Source: Oscillospiraceae bacterium | Lineage (GTDB): Bacteria > Bacillota > Clostridia > Oscillospirales > Acutalibacteraceae | Assembly: GCA_031270605.1 (NCBI GenBank) | Contig: JAISXG010000038.1 | Span: forward strand, 1-43,032 | Length of the DNA stretch: 43,032 bases | Direction: 5' to 3' | Part shown: positions 32,749 to 40,834 of the stretch, one piece after another | Layout of the letters: every line of letters begins with the position of its first letter | Position numbering within the stretch: the first letter of the stretch is position 1 | Program-made: the position numbers and the translations under genes | Notes under the pieces: model-generated | Seen by the model: the letters and a program-made list of their open reading frames with translations, nothing else | Told to the model about the DNA's origin: nothing | Database searches by the model: none

Positions 32749-34854
32749 TTGGCATATTCATTAAAAATCGGAAAATCACCACAGAGGACACGCGCGTTTT
32801 TCAGGGCGGAGGAGGGGCTGCCGTCTGAGAGCGTTACCGCGCTCGCGATCGACGCAAAGGGCAAGGCTTATATCGGTACCGCCGCGGGGCTTTGCTATTA
32901 TGACGGCAAAAAGCTCGCAACCGTGATGGCGGACACCGCTGTTTCCATGCTGCATGCCGACGACGACGGCGGCGTTTGGGCCGGCGCGGAAAAAGAACTT
33001 TTTCTGTTCAAAGCGGGCAAGGCTGTGTTTTCGCAGGAGCTTGACGCAAAGGCTGTTGCGATTGACACGGACTACGCGGGCACAACATGGCTTGCCACGA
33101 CAGAGAGCGTCTATCGCCTGATTGACGGCGCTTTTGTGCGCCATAAGGAAATTGATTTCGGCGGCGCGACCGCCATGGCCGCCGTGGGCGAGGGCTTTGT
33201 GTTCACCGCGGTGAAAAATTATATGCAGGCGCTGCACGGCAAGCGCCCCCATTGGTCCGGCTTTAACCCCGAAAGCTCCGCAATGCCCACTTGGAAGGTA
33301 AACGCCCTTGCGGCGGACAGCTATAACCACATTTGGGTGGGCACAGACAAGGGCCTTTGCGTGTATGACAGCAAGAATGACTGGCAGACCTATAACACCG
33401 TGAAGGCGTTCCCCGATGTGGAGGTCACAAAGCTTCTTCTGGGCAAGAACGGCGCGTTATATGTCGGCACAAAAATCGGCCTGTATCTTTTTGACGGCGT
33501 GAAAAAGAGCTTTTTGGGCGCCGAGCGCTGGATTCCCGGCGATGAAGTCACAGCTCTTGCCGCATCGGCGGACGGCGCGGAGTTTTGGGTGGGCACACCC
33601 AAGGGCGCGAGCCGCATTACCCTTCAAATGATGAGCCTCGGTGAGAAGGCCGCTTATTATGAGAAAAATATCGAGAAATATAATGTTCGCGAGGGCTATG
33701 TGATGCACCGCGAGCTTGCCGAAAAGGGTGCCGCAGAAAGCGGTCAGGTGCATGTGAGCGACAATGACGGGCTTTGGACCGCGACATTTCTTGCGGCGCA
33801 GTCCCTGCGCTACGGCGCAACCAAAAGCGAGGAGGCTCTGGCCCTTGCCCGCCGTTCAAAAGACGCGCTGCTCAAGCTGATGGACGTCACAGGCGTTAAG
33901 GGCTTTGTTGCCCGGTCTTACCGCCGCCCTTCGGAGCACGGTTTTGGCAACGGCGACCCGGAATGGCACCTTGTCGAGGACGAAACCGGCCCCCTTGAGT
34001 GGAAATGCGAAACATCAAGCGACGAGACCTCGGGCCATTTCTTCGGTCTTTCGCTGTTTTTTGATTTGTGCGCCGACGAAACGGAGAAAAAAGAGGTCAG
34101 TGACGCCCTTTGCACGATGATCGATTATATTATCGCAAACGACTATACTCTTTGCGATGTTGACGGCAAGCCCACCACCTGGGCGCACTGGTCCCCGAAG
34201 GAGCTGAATGCAGACGACAAATGGTTCTGGGAAAGGGGCACAAACTCCCTTGAAATGCTCTCATACCTCAAAACCTGTTATCATATGTCCGGCGACGAGA
34301 ACTATCAAAAAGAATATGAAAAGCTGGTGCGCGAGCATCACTATGCCATGAACTGCCTGCAATATAAAATTGAAGACAACCATGTCAACCACATTGACGA
34401 CCATCTGACGATGATTGTCATGCCCCAGCTGCTGGCCTATGAAAAAGACCCGGACCTGCGCAGAATGTATCTGCTTGGCCTTTCTCACCACTGGCAGAAC
34501 CAGCGCATTGAGCGCTGCCCCTATTGGAATGTGCTGTATGCCGCCATGACGGGCGACATGGGCGACATTGAAAACGCGGTGAGAAGCCTTGAAGAGCTTC
34601 CCCTGGATCTCACTACATGGGCGGTGACAAACAGCAAACGTCCCGACATTGAATGGAGCGAGGGGCAGGAATTCTTCGGCGGCGGCCCGCAGCTTGTCGC
34701 GCCCCTGCCGTTTGACGAAAAGCCCTACGGCAACTATGACGGCAACACCTTCCGCCCCGACGGCGGCAACGGCATGCGTTATTACGACGCTTCGAATATG
34801 TATCTTGTGCCTTACTGGGCGGCACGCTATTACGGATTGATTGAAGAAGTTTAA
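32749..34854 (+). CDS. Seven-bladed propeller plus alpha/alpha-toroid protein, paralogue 2
   Basis: 701 residues, same start context as paralogue 1: TTG GCA TAT after AGGAGG. The seven blades end in AYIGTAAGLCYYDG, VWAGAEKELFLF, TWLATTESVYRL, FVFTAVKNYMQAL, IWVGTDKGLCVYD, LYVGTKIGLYLFDG and FWVGTPKGASRI. The helical C-terminal half keeps every block of paralogue 1 (SDNDGLWTATFLAAQ, GDPEWHLV, SSDETSGHFFG, TTWAHW, DKWFWERGTNSLEML, HYAMNCLQYKIED, ERCPYWNVLY). The DDHLTMI motif here replaces DDMLTLL. Blades 2-4 differ most between paralogues, so substrate or partner specificity may lie there. It follows paralogue 1 after a 178-bp gap with a palindrome. Confidence 0.8.
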   Translation: MAYSLKIGKSPQRTRAFFRAEEGLPSESVTALAIDAKGKAYIGTAAGLCYYDGKKLATVMADTAVSMLHADDDGGVWAGAEKELFLFKAGKAVFSQELDAKAVAIDTDYAGTTWLATTESVYRLIDGAFVRHKEIDFGGATAMAAVGEGFVFTAVKNYMQALHGKRPHWSGFNPESSAMPTWKVNALAADSYNHIWVGTDKGLCVYDSKNDWQTYNTVKAFPDVEVTKLLLGKNGALYVGTKIGLYLFDGVKKSFLGAERWIPGDEVTALAASADGAEFWVGTPKGASRITLQMMSLGEKAAYYEKNIEKYNVREGYVMHRELAEKGAAESGQVHVSDNDGLWTATFLAAQSLRYGATKSEEALALARRSKDALLKLMDVTGVKGFVARSYRRPSEHGFGNGDPEWHLVEDETGPLEWKCETSSDETSGHFFGLSLFFDLCADETEKKEVSDALCTMIDYIIANDYTLCDVDGKPTTWAHWSPKELNADDKWFWERGTNSLEMLSYLKTCYHMSGDENYQKEYEKLVREHHYAMNCLQYKIEDNHVNHIDDHLTMIVMPQLLAYEKDPDLRRMYLLGLSHHWQNQRIERCPYWNVLYAAMTGDMGDIENAVRSLEELPLDLTTWAVTNSKRPDIEWSEGQEFFGGGPQLVAPLPFDEKPYGNYDGNTFRPDGGNGMRYYDASNMYLVPYWAARYYGLIEEV

Positions 34855-34901
34855 GCTTCAAAAATTTCTCTCAAATCCAAAGGTACAAGGAGGCATTGAC
34901 G

Positions 34902-37007
34902 TTGGCATATTGTTTAAAAATAAAAAAATCCCCCCAAAAGGTCCGCGAGTTTTTTAAGGTGGAACAAGGCTTGCCTGAAAACCCCATCACTGCCCTCGCG
35001 ACCGACACAAAAGGAAAGACCTACATCGGCACAGGCAGCGGGCTTTGCTTTTTTGACGGCAAAAAAATCTCGCCCTTGATCGTTGCGGGCGGGGTCACCA
35101 TGCTGTTTGCAATGCCCGACGGCGGTGTTTGGGCCGGCGTTGACAAAGCGCTTTATTTGCTCAAAGAGGGCAAAGTCGTGTTTGAGCAGCCCCTTGAAAG
35201 CGAAGCCGTGGGGATAGACACTGACATTGCGGGCTCCACATGGCTGGTTGCGCGGTTTGACGTCTATCGCCTGAACGGAGGATCGTTTGCATATTATGCA
35301 AAGCGCAAGCACGGCCCTGTGATTGCAATGGCGGCGACAGGCGACGGCTCGGTTTTTGCCGCTACCCCTGCTTTCCTGCAAAAGCTCAGCGGCAAACGCC
35401 CGCGCTGGGGTGAAATCACGCCCCTCAACTCCCGTATTCCCACATGGCGCGTCAACGCCCTTGCGGCAGACGATTACCACCATGTTTGGGTTGGCACATC
35501 GAAGGGGCTTTGCGTCTATGACGGCAGAAGCGAGTGGCGCACCTTTGAAAAAGTGGAAGCACTGCCCGCAACTGAGGTCACAAAAATCTGTCTTGGCAAA
35601 AACGGCACGGTGTATGTCGGCACAAAAATCGGCCTTTATGTGTTTTGCGGCGCAAGCAGCAGCTTTTTGGGCTTTGAGCGCTGGATTCCGGCTGAGGAGG
35701 TCACCGCGATTTCCGTCTCGGCGGACGGCGGCGAGCTTTGGGTCGGTACGCCCGGCGGCTTGAGCCGCATCACGGTCAGGCTGATGAGCCTTTCCGAAAA
35801 GGCCGCCTGTTATGAAGAAGGGATCGAAAAATATAATGTGCGCGAGGGTTATGTGACCCATCGGCAGCTCTCTGAAAAGGGCAACCCGGAGAGCGGCGCT
35901 GTGAACGTGAGCGACAACGACGGGCTTTGGACGGCGACGTTCCTCGCTTCACAGGCGTTCCGCTATGCCGTCACAAAAGACAAGGCCGCTTTGGCTCGCG
36001 CCCGCCGCTCAAAAGACGCAATCATTAAGCTGATGTCCATCACCGGCGTGGAGGGCTTTGCGGCCCGCTCTTACCGCCGCCCGTGGGAGAAAGATTTTGG
36101 CGACGGCGACCCGGAGTGGTACCCCGCGGAAGACGATCAGGGCCCGCTTGAATGGAAATGTGAAACCTCCAGCGACGAAACCTCGGGCCATTTTTATGGG
36201 CTCTCGCTCTATTATGACTTGTGCGCGGATAAAAAAGAAAGAGAAGAGGTCAGGAACGCCCTCTGCACCATGCTGGACTATATCATCCAGCACGGCTATG
36301 TCTTTTATGACGTTGACGGCAAGCCCACCACCTGGGCGCACTGGGCCCCCGAAGAGCTCAACGGCGACGACAAATGGTTTTGGGAGAAGGGAACCAATTC
36401 CCTTGAAATGCTCTCTTACCTGAAAACCTGCTATTATATGTCCGGCGATGAGAAATATCAAAACGAGTATCTGCGCCTGATTCGTGAGCACCACTATGCC
36501 CTCAACTGTTTGCAATATAAAATTGAAGACGCGCATGTGAACCATATTGACGACCATCTCACAATGATCTCCATGCCCGCGCTGCTGCGCTATGAAACAG
36601 ACCCGGCGCTTCGCCAGATGTTTTTGATGGGCTTCAAACATCATTGGCAAACCCAGCGCGTTGAGCGCAGCCCTTACTGGAATGTGCTGTTCGGCGGGCT
36701 CACGGGCGAGCCTTGCGACATTGAGAATGCCGTGAAAAGCCTTGAAGAAATTCCGCTTGACATGATTGCGTGGCAGGTTGTGAACAGCCGCCGTCCCGAC
36801 CTCCGGTGGGACGAAGGGCAGGAAAAATTCGGCGGCAAGCGCCAGCTGCGCGCGCCGCTGCCCTTTGACGAAAAATCCCTGATGGGTTATAACAACAACA
36901 CCTTCTATCCCGACGGCGATAACGGCAAGCGGTATCATGACCCGTCGCAGATTTTCCTTGCTCCCTACTGGGCGGCGCGTTATTTCGGATTGATTGAAGA
37001 AGAATAA
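34902..37007 (+). CDS. Seven-bladed propeller plus alpha/alpha-toroid protein, paralogue 3
   Basis: 701 residues. I start at TTG 34902, which aligns with the TTG-GCA-TAT starts of the other two and has GGAGG 8 nt upstream; a TTG two codons earlier (34896) is closer to the ribosome site. The blade motifs are kept (TYIGTGSGLCFFDG, VWVGTSKGLCVYDG, VYVGTKIGLYVFCG, LWVGTPGGLSRI) and so is the helical half (SDNDGLWTATFLASQAFRYA, GDPEWYPA, TTWAHW, DKWFWEKGTNSLEML). The ERCPYW motif of the others is ERSPYW here, so that Cys is not essential. The gap after paralogue 2 is 47 bp. The stop codon directly abuts a palindromic element at 37008. Confidence 0.8.
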   Translation: MAYCLKIKKSPQKVREFFKVEQGLPENPITALATDTKGKTYIGTGSGLCFFDGKKISPLIVAGGVTMLFAMPDGGVWAGVDKALYLLKEGKVVFEQPLESEAVGIDTDIAGSTWLVARFDVYRLNGGSFAYYAKRKHGPVIAMAATGDGSVFAATPAFLQKLSGKRPRWGEITPLNSRIPTWRVNALAADDYHHVWVGTSKGLCVYDGRSEWRTFEKVEALPATEVTKICLGKNGTVYVGTKIGLYVFCGASSSFLGFERWIPAEEVTAISVSADGGELWVGTPGGLSRITVRLMSLSEKAACYEEGIEKYNVREGYVTHRQLSEKGNPESGAVNVSDNDGLWTATFLASQAFRYAVTKDKAALARARRSKDAIIKLMSITGVEGFAARSYRRPWEKDFGDGDPEWYPAEDDQGPLEWKCETSSDETSGHFYGLSLYYDLCADKKEREEVRNALCTMLDYIIQHGYVFYDVDGKPTTWAHWAPEELNGDDKWFWEKGTNSLEMLSYLKTCYYMSGDEKYQNEYLRLIREHHYALNCLQYKIEDAHVNHIDDHLTMISMPALLRYETDPALRQMFLMGFKHHWQTQRVERSPYWNVLFGGLTGEPCDIENAVKSLEEIPLDMIAWQVVNSRRPDLRWDEGQEKFGGKRQLRAPLPFDEKSLMGYNNNTFYPDGDNGKRYHDPSQIFLAPYWAARYFGLIEEE

Positions 37008-37173
37008 TTAGAGTGTGTTAACAGAAACACAAAACGCTCCTCTTTTGGCGCCTTTTGCGCCATACTGCGTTAAATTTTTTTGGAAGGCGCCAGCCTTCCC
37101 GCAAAAATTTGCCTTGCCTGACACAAAATTCACTCAAAAGCCGAGCATTCCGGTTACTGTTAACACGCTCTAA
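37008..37173. mobile_element. 166-bp palindromic MITE-like element, second type
   Basis: Ends TTAGAG(T/C)GTGTTAACAG are inverted copies. Inward similarity continues (AAC...GCTC..CTTTTG...AAATTTTT..GGAAGGC) to a centre near 37085-37100 with GGAAGGCGCCAGCCTTCC. It begins at the base after the TAA of paralogue 3, so the RNA would fold into a very long hairpin and may act as terminator. Sequence unrelated to the element at 24816. No ORF and no clear target duplication. Confidence 0.75.
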
Positions 37174-37389
37174 AAACGGAAAGGCGCACGGGTTTTGAGC
37201 GGATGCGCCTTTCGGTGCGACTGTGCAAAAAACATTGGTTAAAAGACGCTTTGGCGTTTTTGATGCCGGGCTCTGATAAAAGAGGCAATAAAACTTTGCA
37301 AAGATATCGTCTGTTTTATCCGCGCTCAGTATAAAAAGGTTTTATGTCTGTTTCGGTCATAAAGCGAATGAAAGGATATGAATTGGATT
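37174..37389 (+). other. Gap between palindromic element and aldolase gene
   Basis: Contains a 10-bp hairpin GAAAGGCGCA (37179-37188) / TGCGCCTTTC (37204-37213) without a T-run. The stretch from 37214 to 37389 shows no gene and no promoter I would defend; AAAGGA at 37371-37376 is the ribosome site of the aldolase. Confidence 0.5.
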
Positions 37390-38295
37390 ATGGATCTGAA
37401 CGCCTATGTAGAAAAAAGTTACGGCGGCGTACACGCGCTGATGCTCACGCCATTCAAAGAAGACCTGAGTGTGGACTACGACATTTACCCCGAATATGTG
37501 CGCTGGCAAATCGCACAGGGGGCGCACTACCTGTTTGCGGTGTGCGGCAGCTCTGAAATGGGAAAACTGACGCTTGAGGAACGCGTGAAGCTTGCCGCTT
37601 TGACCGCCAAGCACAGAGAAGGCGCTGTTAAAGTTTTTGCAACAGGCAATCTTGAGCCTACCTGGCACGCGCAGCTGGATGAAATCAAGCGCATGGAAGA
37701 CACGGGCGTGGACGGCCTTGTGTTTGTCACAAAAGGCTATGCGGATGATGAGGAGCGCCAGATTACTTATTTGAAAGAACTGATTGAGCACACGGCCCTC
37801 CCCGTGATCCTTTATGAATATCCGGGCTTCAAGCCTGCGCAGATCAGCGCGTATGTTTATGGGGAGCTCGTGAAAACCGGCAGAGTGTTCGGCATTAAAG
37901 ACACCACCTGCACGATGCGGCAAATTTCTGAAAAAATTGCGGTGCAGGGTGAAACCTGTGTGCTGCAGGCAAACATTCCGCTGTTGCTTGAGGCATATAA
38001 GGCCGGCGCACGCGGCACCATGTCCACCCCCACCACCTGCGGCACAAAAATTTTCCGCAGAATGTGGGACGCTTTTGTGGCCGGCGACATGAAAGAGGCC
38101 ACGGAGCAGCACGCGAACATCTGCCTTTTGGACGGCGCCCTTGACGGCGGATTCACCGCAACCGCAAAGTTTTTGGTTGCGCAGCAGGGCGTGCCGATGA
38201 ACTGGTTTACAAGAAACGGCCATGTGCTCAGCGAATCAAAACAGGCGGCCCTGCGCACTTTTTATGAATGGGCCGCGCGCCACGGCGTTCTGTAA
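37390..38295 (+). CDS. Dihydrodipicolinate synthase/N-acetylneuraminate lyase family aldolase
   Basis: 301 residues from ATG 37390; an in-frame ATG at 37378 is only 1 nt from the ribosome site, though it remains possible. A TIM barrel with the family marks: GVHALMLTPFKEDLSVD at the start, CGSSEMGKLTLEER (GTTGE-type motif, about residues 51-64), catalytic Tyr in LYEYPGF (about 141) and Schiff-base Lys in GIKDTTCT (about 168). The GTTGE motif reads GSSEM, so pyruvate binding may differ from true DapA. In this locus it more likely cleaves a 2-keto-3-deoxy sugar acid or sialic-acid-like compound than makes dihydrodipicolinate. It is cytosolic and 89 bp upstream of the deacetylase gene. Confidence 0.9.
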   Translation: MDLNAYVEKSYGGVHALMLTPFKEDLSVDYDIYPEYVRWQIAQGAHYLFAVCGSSEMGKLTLEERVKLAALTAKHREGAVKVFATGNLEPTWHAQLDEIKRMEDTGVDGLVFVTKGYADDEERQITYLKELIEHTALPVILYEYPGFKPAQISAYVYGELVKTGRVFGIKDTTCTMRQISEKIAVQGETCVLQANIPLLLEAYKAGARGTMSTPTTCGTKIFRRMWDAFVAGDMKEATEQHANICLLDGALDGGFTATAKFLVAQQGVPMNWFTRNGHVLSESKQAALRTFYEWAARHGVL

Positions 38296-38384
38296 AAAAC
38301 AGAACCCTCAGGGGAAGATTTAAATTGAAAAATTTTAGGCTTTTTTTGCGATAAGCAAAGGGTCTTTGGAAAGGATTTGATATT

Positions 38385-39278
38385 ATGGCAAAATACTTAG
38401 TTGTGAACGCCGATGATTTCGGCATGTGCAAAGCGGCAAACCTCGCGGTTTTTGAGCTCTTTGAGAAGGGCGGAATTTCCTCCGCCACGGTGATGATGCC
38501 CTGCTCATGGGCAGTTGACGCCTGCAAATGGGCGGCGGACCACCCCGAGTACCCTGTGGGGGTACACCTGACGCTGACAAGCGAATGGGGGAGATATCGC
38601 TGGGGCCCCGTGGCGCAGCAGGGCACAGGCACGCTGCGCGACAAATACGGCTATCTCTTCCCTGAAAACGACGAGTTTGAAGACAGCTGCGACATTGACG
38701 AGGTAGAAGCTGAAATTCGCGCGCAGGTCGATTTGGCGCTCAAGCTGGGCCTGAAGCCCTCTCACCTTGACAACCACATGGGATCGCTCTATGGCATGAA
38801 CGGCAACGCCGAGGTCATGCCCAAAACCTTTGAGGTCTGCGCTGATTTGGGCTATGCTTTCCGCATGTTCAGAAAAATGAACAGAAAGAACATCCCCAAA
38901 AGTTTTCCGGACGGGCTTTCAATGGACATGGTGAAAACGTTCGTGGACGGTTATGCGAAAATGGCGGATTCTTACGGCGTGCCGATCGTCGACCACCTCC
39001 TGTTCACAGACTGGGACGAGGACCTCAGAAGCAGCTATGACCGCTTCAAGGAGTTCACCTATGACCGCCTTGCGAACATCGACGAGGATGAAATCACAGA
39101 AGTATTCATTCACCCCTCTTTGGAGTGCGACGAACTCAAGGGTATCACCTCCATGTGGCAGGCCAGAGTCTGGGAGCACCGCCTGTTCGCCGACCCCGAA
39201 ACCCGCAAATATCTTGAGAGCAAGGGCGTGCAATACATCAGCTACCGCGATGTCGTTGCAATGCGCGGCAAAAAATAA
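38385..39278 (+). CDS. ChbG/HpnK (YdjC) family carbohydrate deacetylase
   Basis: 297 residues. The opening LVVNADDFGMCKAANLAV carries the catalytic/metal Asp pair. GVHLTLTSEWGRYRWGP (about residues 58-74) and PSHLDNHMGSLYG (about 125-137) supply the His ligands. The family removes N-acetyl groups from chitobiose, chitobiose-phosphate or related diacetyl disaccharides with a divalent metal. E. coli chbG pairs with the GH4 gene chbF, and a GH4 gene is present in this locus, which supports an amino-sugar substrate. The ATG at 38385 has GGAAAGGA upstream. It is the last plus-strand gene of the sugar locus; a long hairpin follows. Confidence 0.93.
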   Translation: MAKYLVVNADDFGMCKAANLAVFELFEKGGISSATVMMPCSWAVDACKWAADHPEYPVGVHLTLTSEWGRYRWGPVAQQGTGTLRDKYGYLFPENDEFEDSCDIDEVEAEIRAQVDLALKLGLKPSHLDNHMGSLYGMNGNAEVMPKTFEVCADLGYAFRMFRKMNRKNIPKSFPDGLSMDMVKTFVDGYAKMADSYGVPIVDHLLFTDWDEDLRSSYDRFKEFTYDRLANIDEDEITEVFIHPSLECDELKGITSMWQARVWEHRLFADPETRKYLESKGVQYISYRDVVAMRGKK

Positions 39279-39282
39279 AAAA

Positions 39283-39335
39283 ACACACAAGAATAATCCC
39301 CGTCGGAACACCGATGGGGATTATTCTTGTGTGTG
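39283..39335. terminator. Very long hairpin ending the sugar locus
   Basis: A stem of about 23-24 bp (39283-39306 with 39312-39335, one wobble, small loop). The A-run before it gives a U-run on the minus strand, so it ends the rhomboid-like gene and blocks the convergent sugar transcript. Confidence 0.85.
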
Positions 39336-39341
39336 ACCATA

Positions 39342-39968
39342 TTATACGGTTTTTTTGTGAAACAGCGCAAGTGAAAGCAGCACGCCGCCCGAGAAACCGG
39401 CCATGTTGGCAAGCAACAGATCCTGCCCCCAGAAAACATTTGAGGCTGCGAGCAAAAAAATCAGCAGCCAGTGGATTTTGCCCACCCTGCCGCTGAACGA
39501 ACGGCCCGATTTTAAAAGCAGCGCGGCAAACACACCCAAAAGGCCGTGCAACGCCGGCGCGGCGCCGAGTGCGCCCGCAAAAGAGGGGATGCGCAGCATG
39601 ATCAGGGCCGAAAACGCGCCTGTGATTAAAAAAGCAAGCAAGAGCTTAAGCTTGCCGATGTACGGCTCAATCACGCTGCCGAGGATATAAAACGCGACGG
39701 CGCTTAAAACAAGGCGCAACAGGCCCGCATGCAGAAATGGATAGGTAAATATACGCCAAACTTCGCCCGCCCTGACTTCGGCGGGGCTCATCGAAAGCAT
39801 GCGCGAGAGCGTTCCGCCGCCTGTTTCGCCCAAAATCAGGTGTGACATTGAGAACAGCTTAACCGTCTCAGGCGAGAGCAGCAAATAATCTAAAAGGAAT
39901 AAAATAATAAATAAAATCAATATTCCGATGGTGAGCACAGGCACATTTCTGCCGGACTTTTTCGCCAT
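39342..39968 (-). CDS. Rhomboid-like membrane protein lacking catalytic residues
   Basis: 208 residues, about six membrane segments. The layout is that of a rhomboid protease: after the first helix and a loop comes GEVWRIFTYPFLHAGLLRLVLSAVAFYILGSVIEPYIG (39665-39778), matching the WR.....FLHAG..H...N motif. The expected N is replaced by Ser (VLSAVAF) and the second His by Arg. The catalytic GxSG is APALHGLLG with no Ser, and the last-helix His is replaced (ANMAGFSGG). It is therefore probably a pseudoprotease, like iRhoms or derlins, binding membrane proteins without cutting them. The ATG is at 39968. The metallo-hydrolase gene lies 34 bp upstream in the same direction. Confidence 0.7.
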   Translation of the reverse strand: MAKKSGRNVPVLTIGILILFIILFLLDYLLLSPETVKLFSMSHLILGETGGGTLSRMLSMSPAEVRAGEVWRIFTYPFLHAGLLRLVLSAVAFYILGSVIEPYIGKLKLLLAFLITGAFSALIMLRIPSFAGALGAAPALHGLLGVFAALLLKSGRSFSGRVGKIHWLLIFLLAASNVFWGQDLLLANMAGFSGGVLLSLALFHKKTV

Positions 39969-40002
39969 GTCGCAATCTTCTTTCTGATTAAAGTTCGTAT
40001 GT

Positions 40003-40797
40003 TCAACCGGATACTTTGCCGGATTTATATAAAATCGTGATCTTTTTGTCTTTGTCTATGCTGCGCACCGTTTTTGAGAATAGCGCATTTTTTGGATGCT
40101 TTTGCAAAATCGCTTCGCCCTGGGCAATGATCTCTTGCATGCGCCCGGTTGTTGTTTTGCCGTCTTTATGCCCATAAAACACCTGATACCCTTCGGCAAG
40201 GGCAAGGATTTTCTTCGCACTTTGCAGCCACTGTTCAAGTGAGGTGCAGCCGGGGGTGTTGAGCATCATATAATCCATCACACTGTCGCCGATGAACAGG
40301 ATTTTGTCCTCCTTCAGGCGCAGCACAATATGCCCCTTTGAATGTCCGGGCGTGTGAAACACCTCAAGGGTGCGGCCGCCGAGGTCGAAGACGTCGCCTT
40401 CCTCCACGCTCTGTAACCGGGTTTTGTGGGGGAATTTTTCAATATCCGTCTTTTTGAGGTTGTGCCGCTTTTTGACTGCGGGCTTCAAGTTTTTATAATA
40501 GACGCGGCGCAGGTACTTTGTCATTTTCGCGAGGGAATGGTCGCCGCGGTGCATATTTGCGACGGGGAACTGACCCATACCGCCGATGTGGTCTGTGTGC
40601 GCGTGGGTGATGATCAACTCAAGGGGCAAATCGGTCTTTGTCCTCACAAATTCCAGCAGGCTGCCATAGCCCGTGCCGGAGTCGATCATCGCCGCCTTTT
40701 GCGAGCCGATGACAAGATAGCAAACGACTGCGTCAAACTCGTTGATTTTAAAAATGCCCGGGGCGATTTCTTCGCAGAGAAAATCCGTTCTTCCCAT
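40003..40797 (-). CDS. Metallo-beta-lactamase-fold hydrolase
   Basis: 264 residues. Zinc-binding motif HAHTDHIGGM (HxHxDH) near residues 61-70, the third His in HTPGHSKGHIVL near 134, the Asp in FIGDSVMDYM near 157 and a final His in VFYGHKDG near 195. The set is complete, so it should be an active hydrolase, perhaps of the glyoxalase II-like or lactonase type. The substrate is unknown. Cytosolic, with no signal peptide. The ATG at 40797 has AAAAGGG just upstream. It lies between the FIVAR-like protein and the rhomboid-like gene, all on the minus strand with short gaps, so probably one transcript. Confidence 0.9.
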   Translation of the reverse strand: MGRTDFLCEEIAPGIFKINEFDAVVCYLVIGSQKAAMIDSGTGYGSLLEFVRTKTDLPLELIITHAHTDHIGGMGQFPVANMHRGDHSLAKMTKYLRRVYYKNLKPAVKKRHNLKKTDIEKFPHKTRLQSVEEGDVFDLGGRTLEVFHTPGHSKGHIVLRLKEDKILFIGDSVMDYMMLNTPGCTSLEQWLQSAKKILALAEGYQVFYGHKDGKTTTGRMQEIIAQGEAILQKHPKNALFSKTVRSIDKDKKITILYKSGKVSG

Positions 40798-40834
40798 ATC
40801 CCTTTTCTTCCTTCCTCAATGCAGCTTTTATTTT

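Noticed and set aside
36009-36938. 309-codon open frame on the minus strand
   Set aside because: Antisense to propeller paralogue 3, whose frame is conserved with two paralogues. No ribosome site.
39242-39439. Overlapping plus and minus frames with similar peptides around 39280-39335
   Set aside because: Both come from the near-perfect palindrome of the terminator, which encodes the same residues on each strand.
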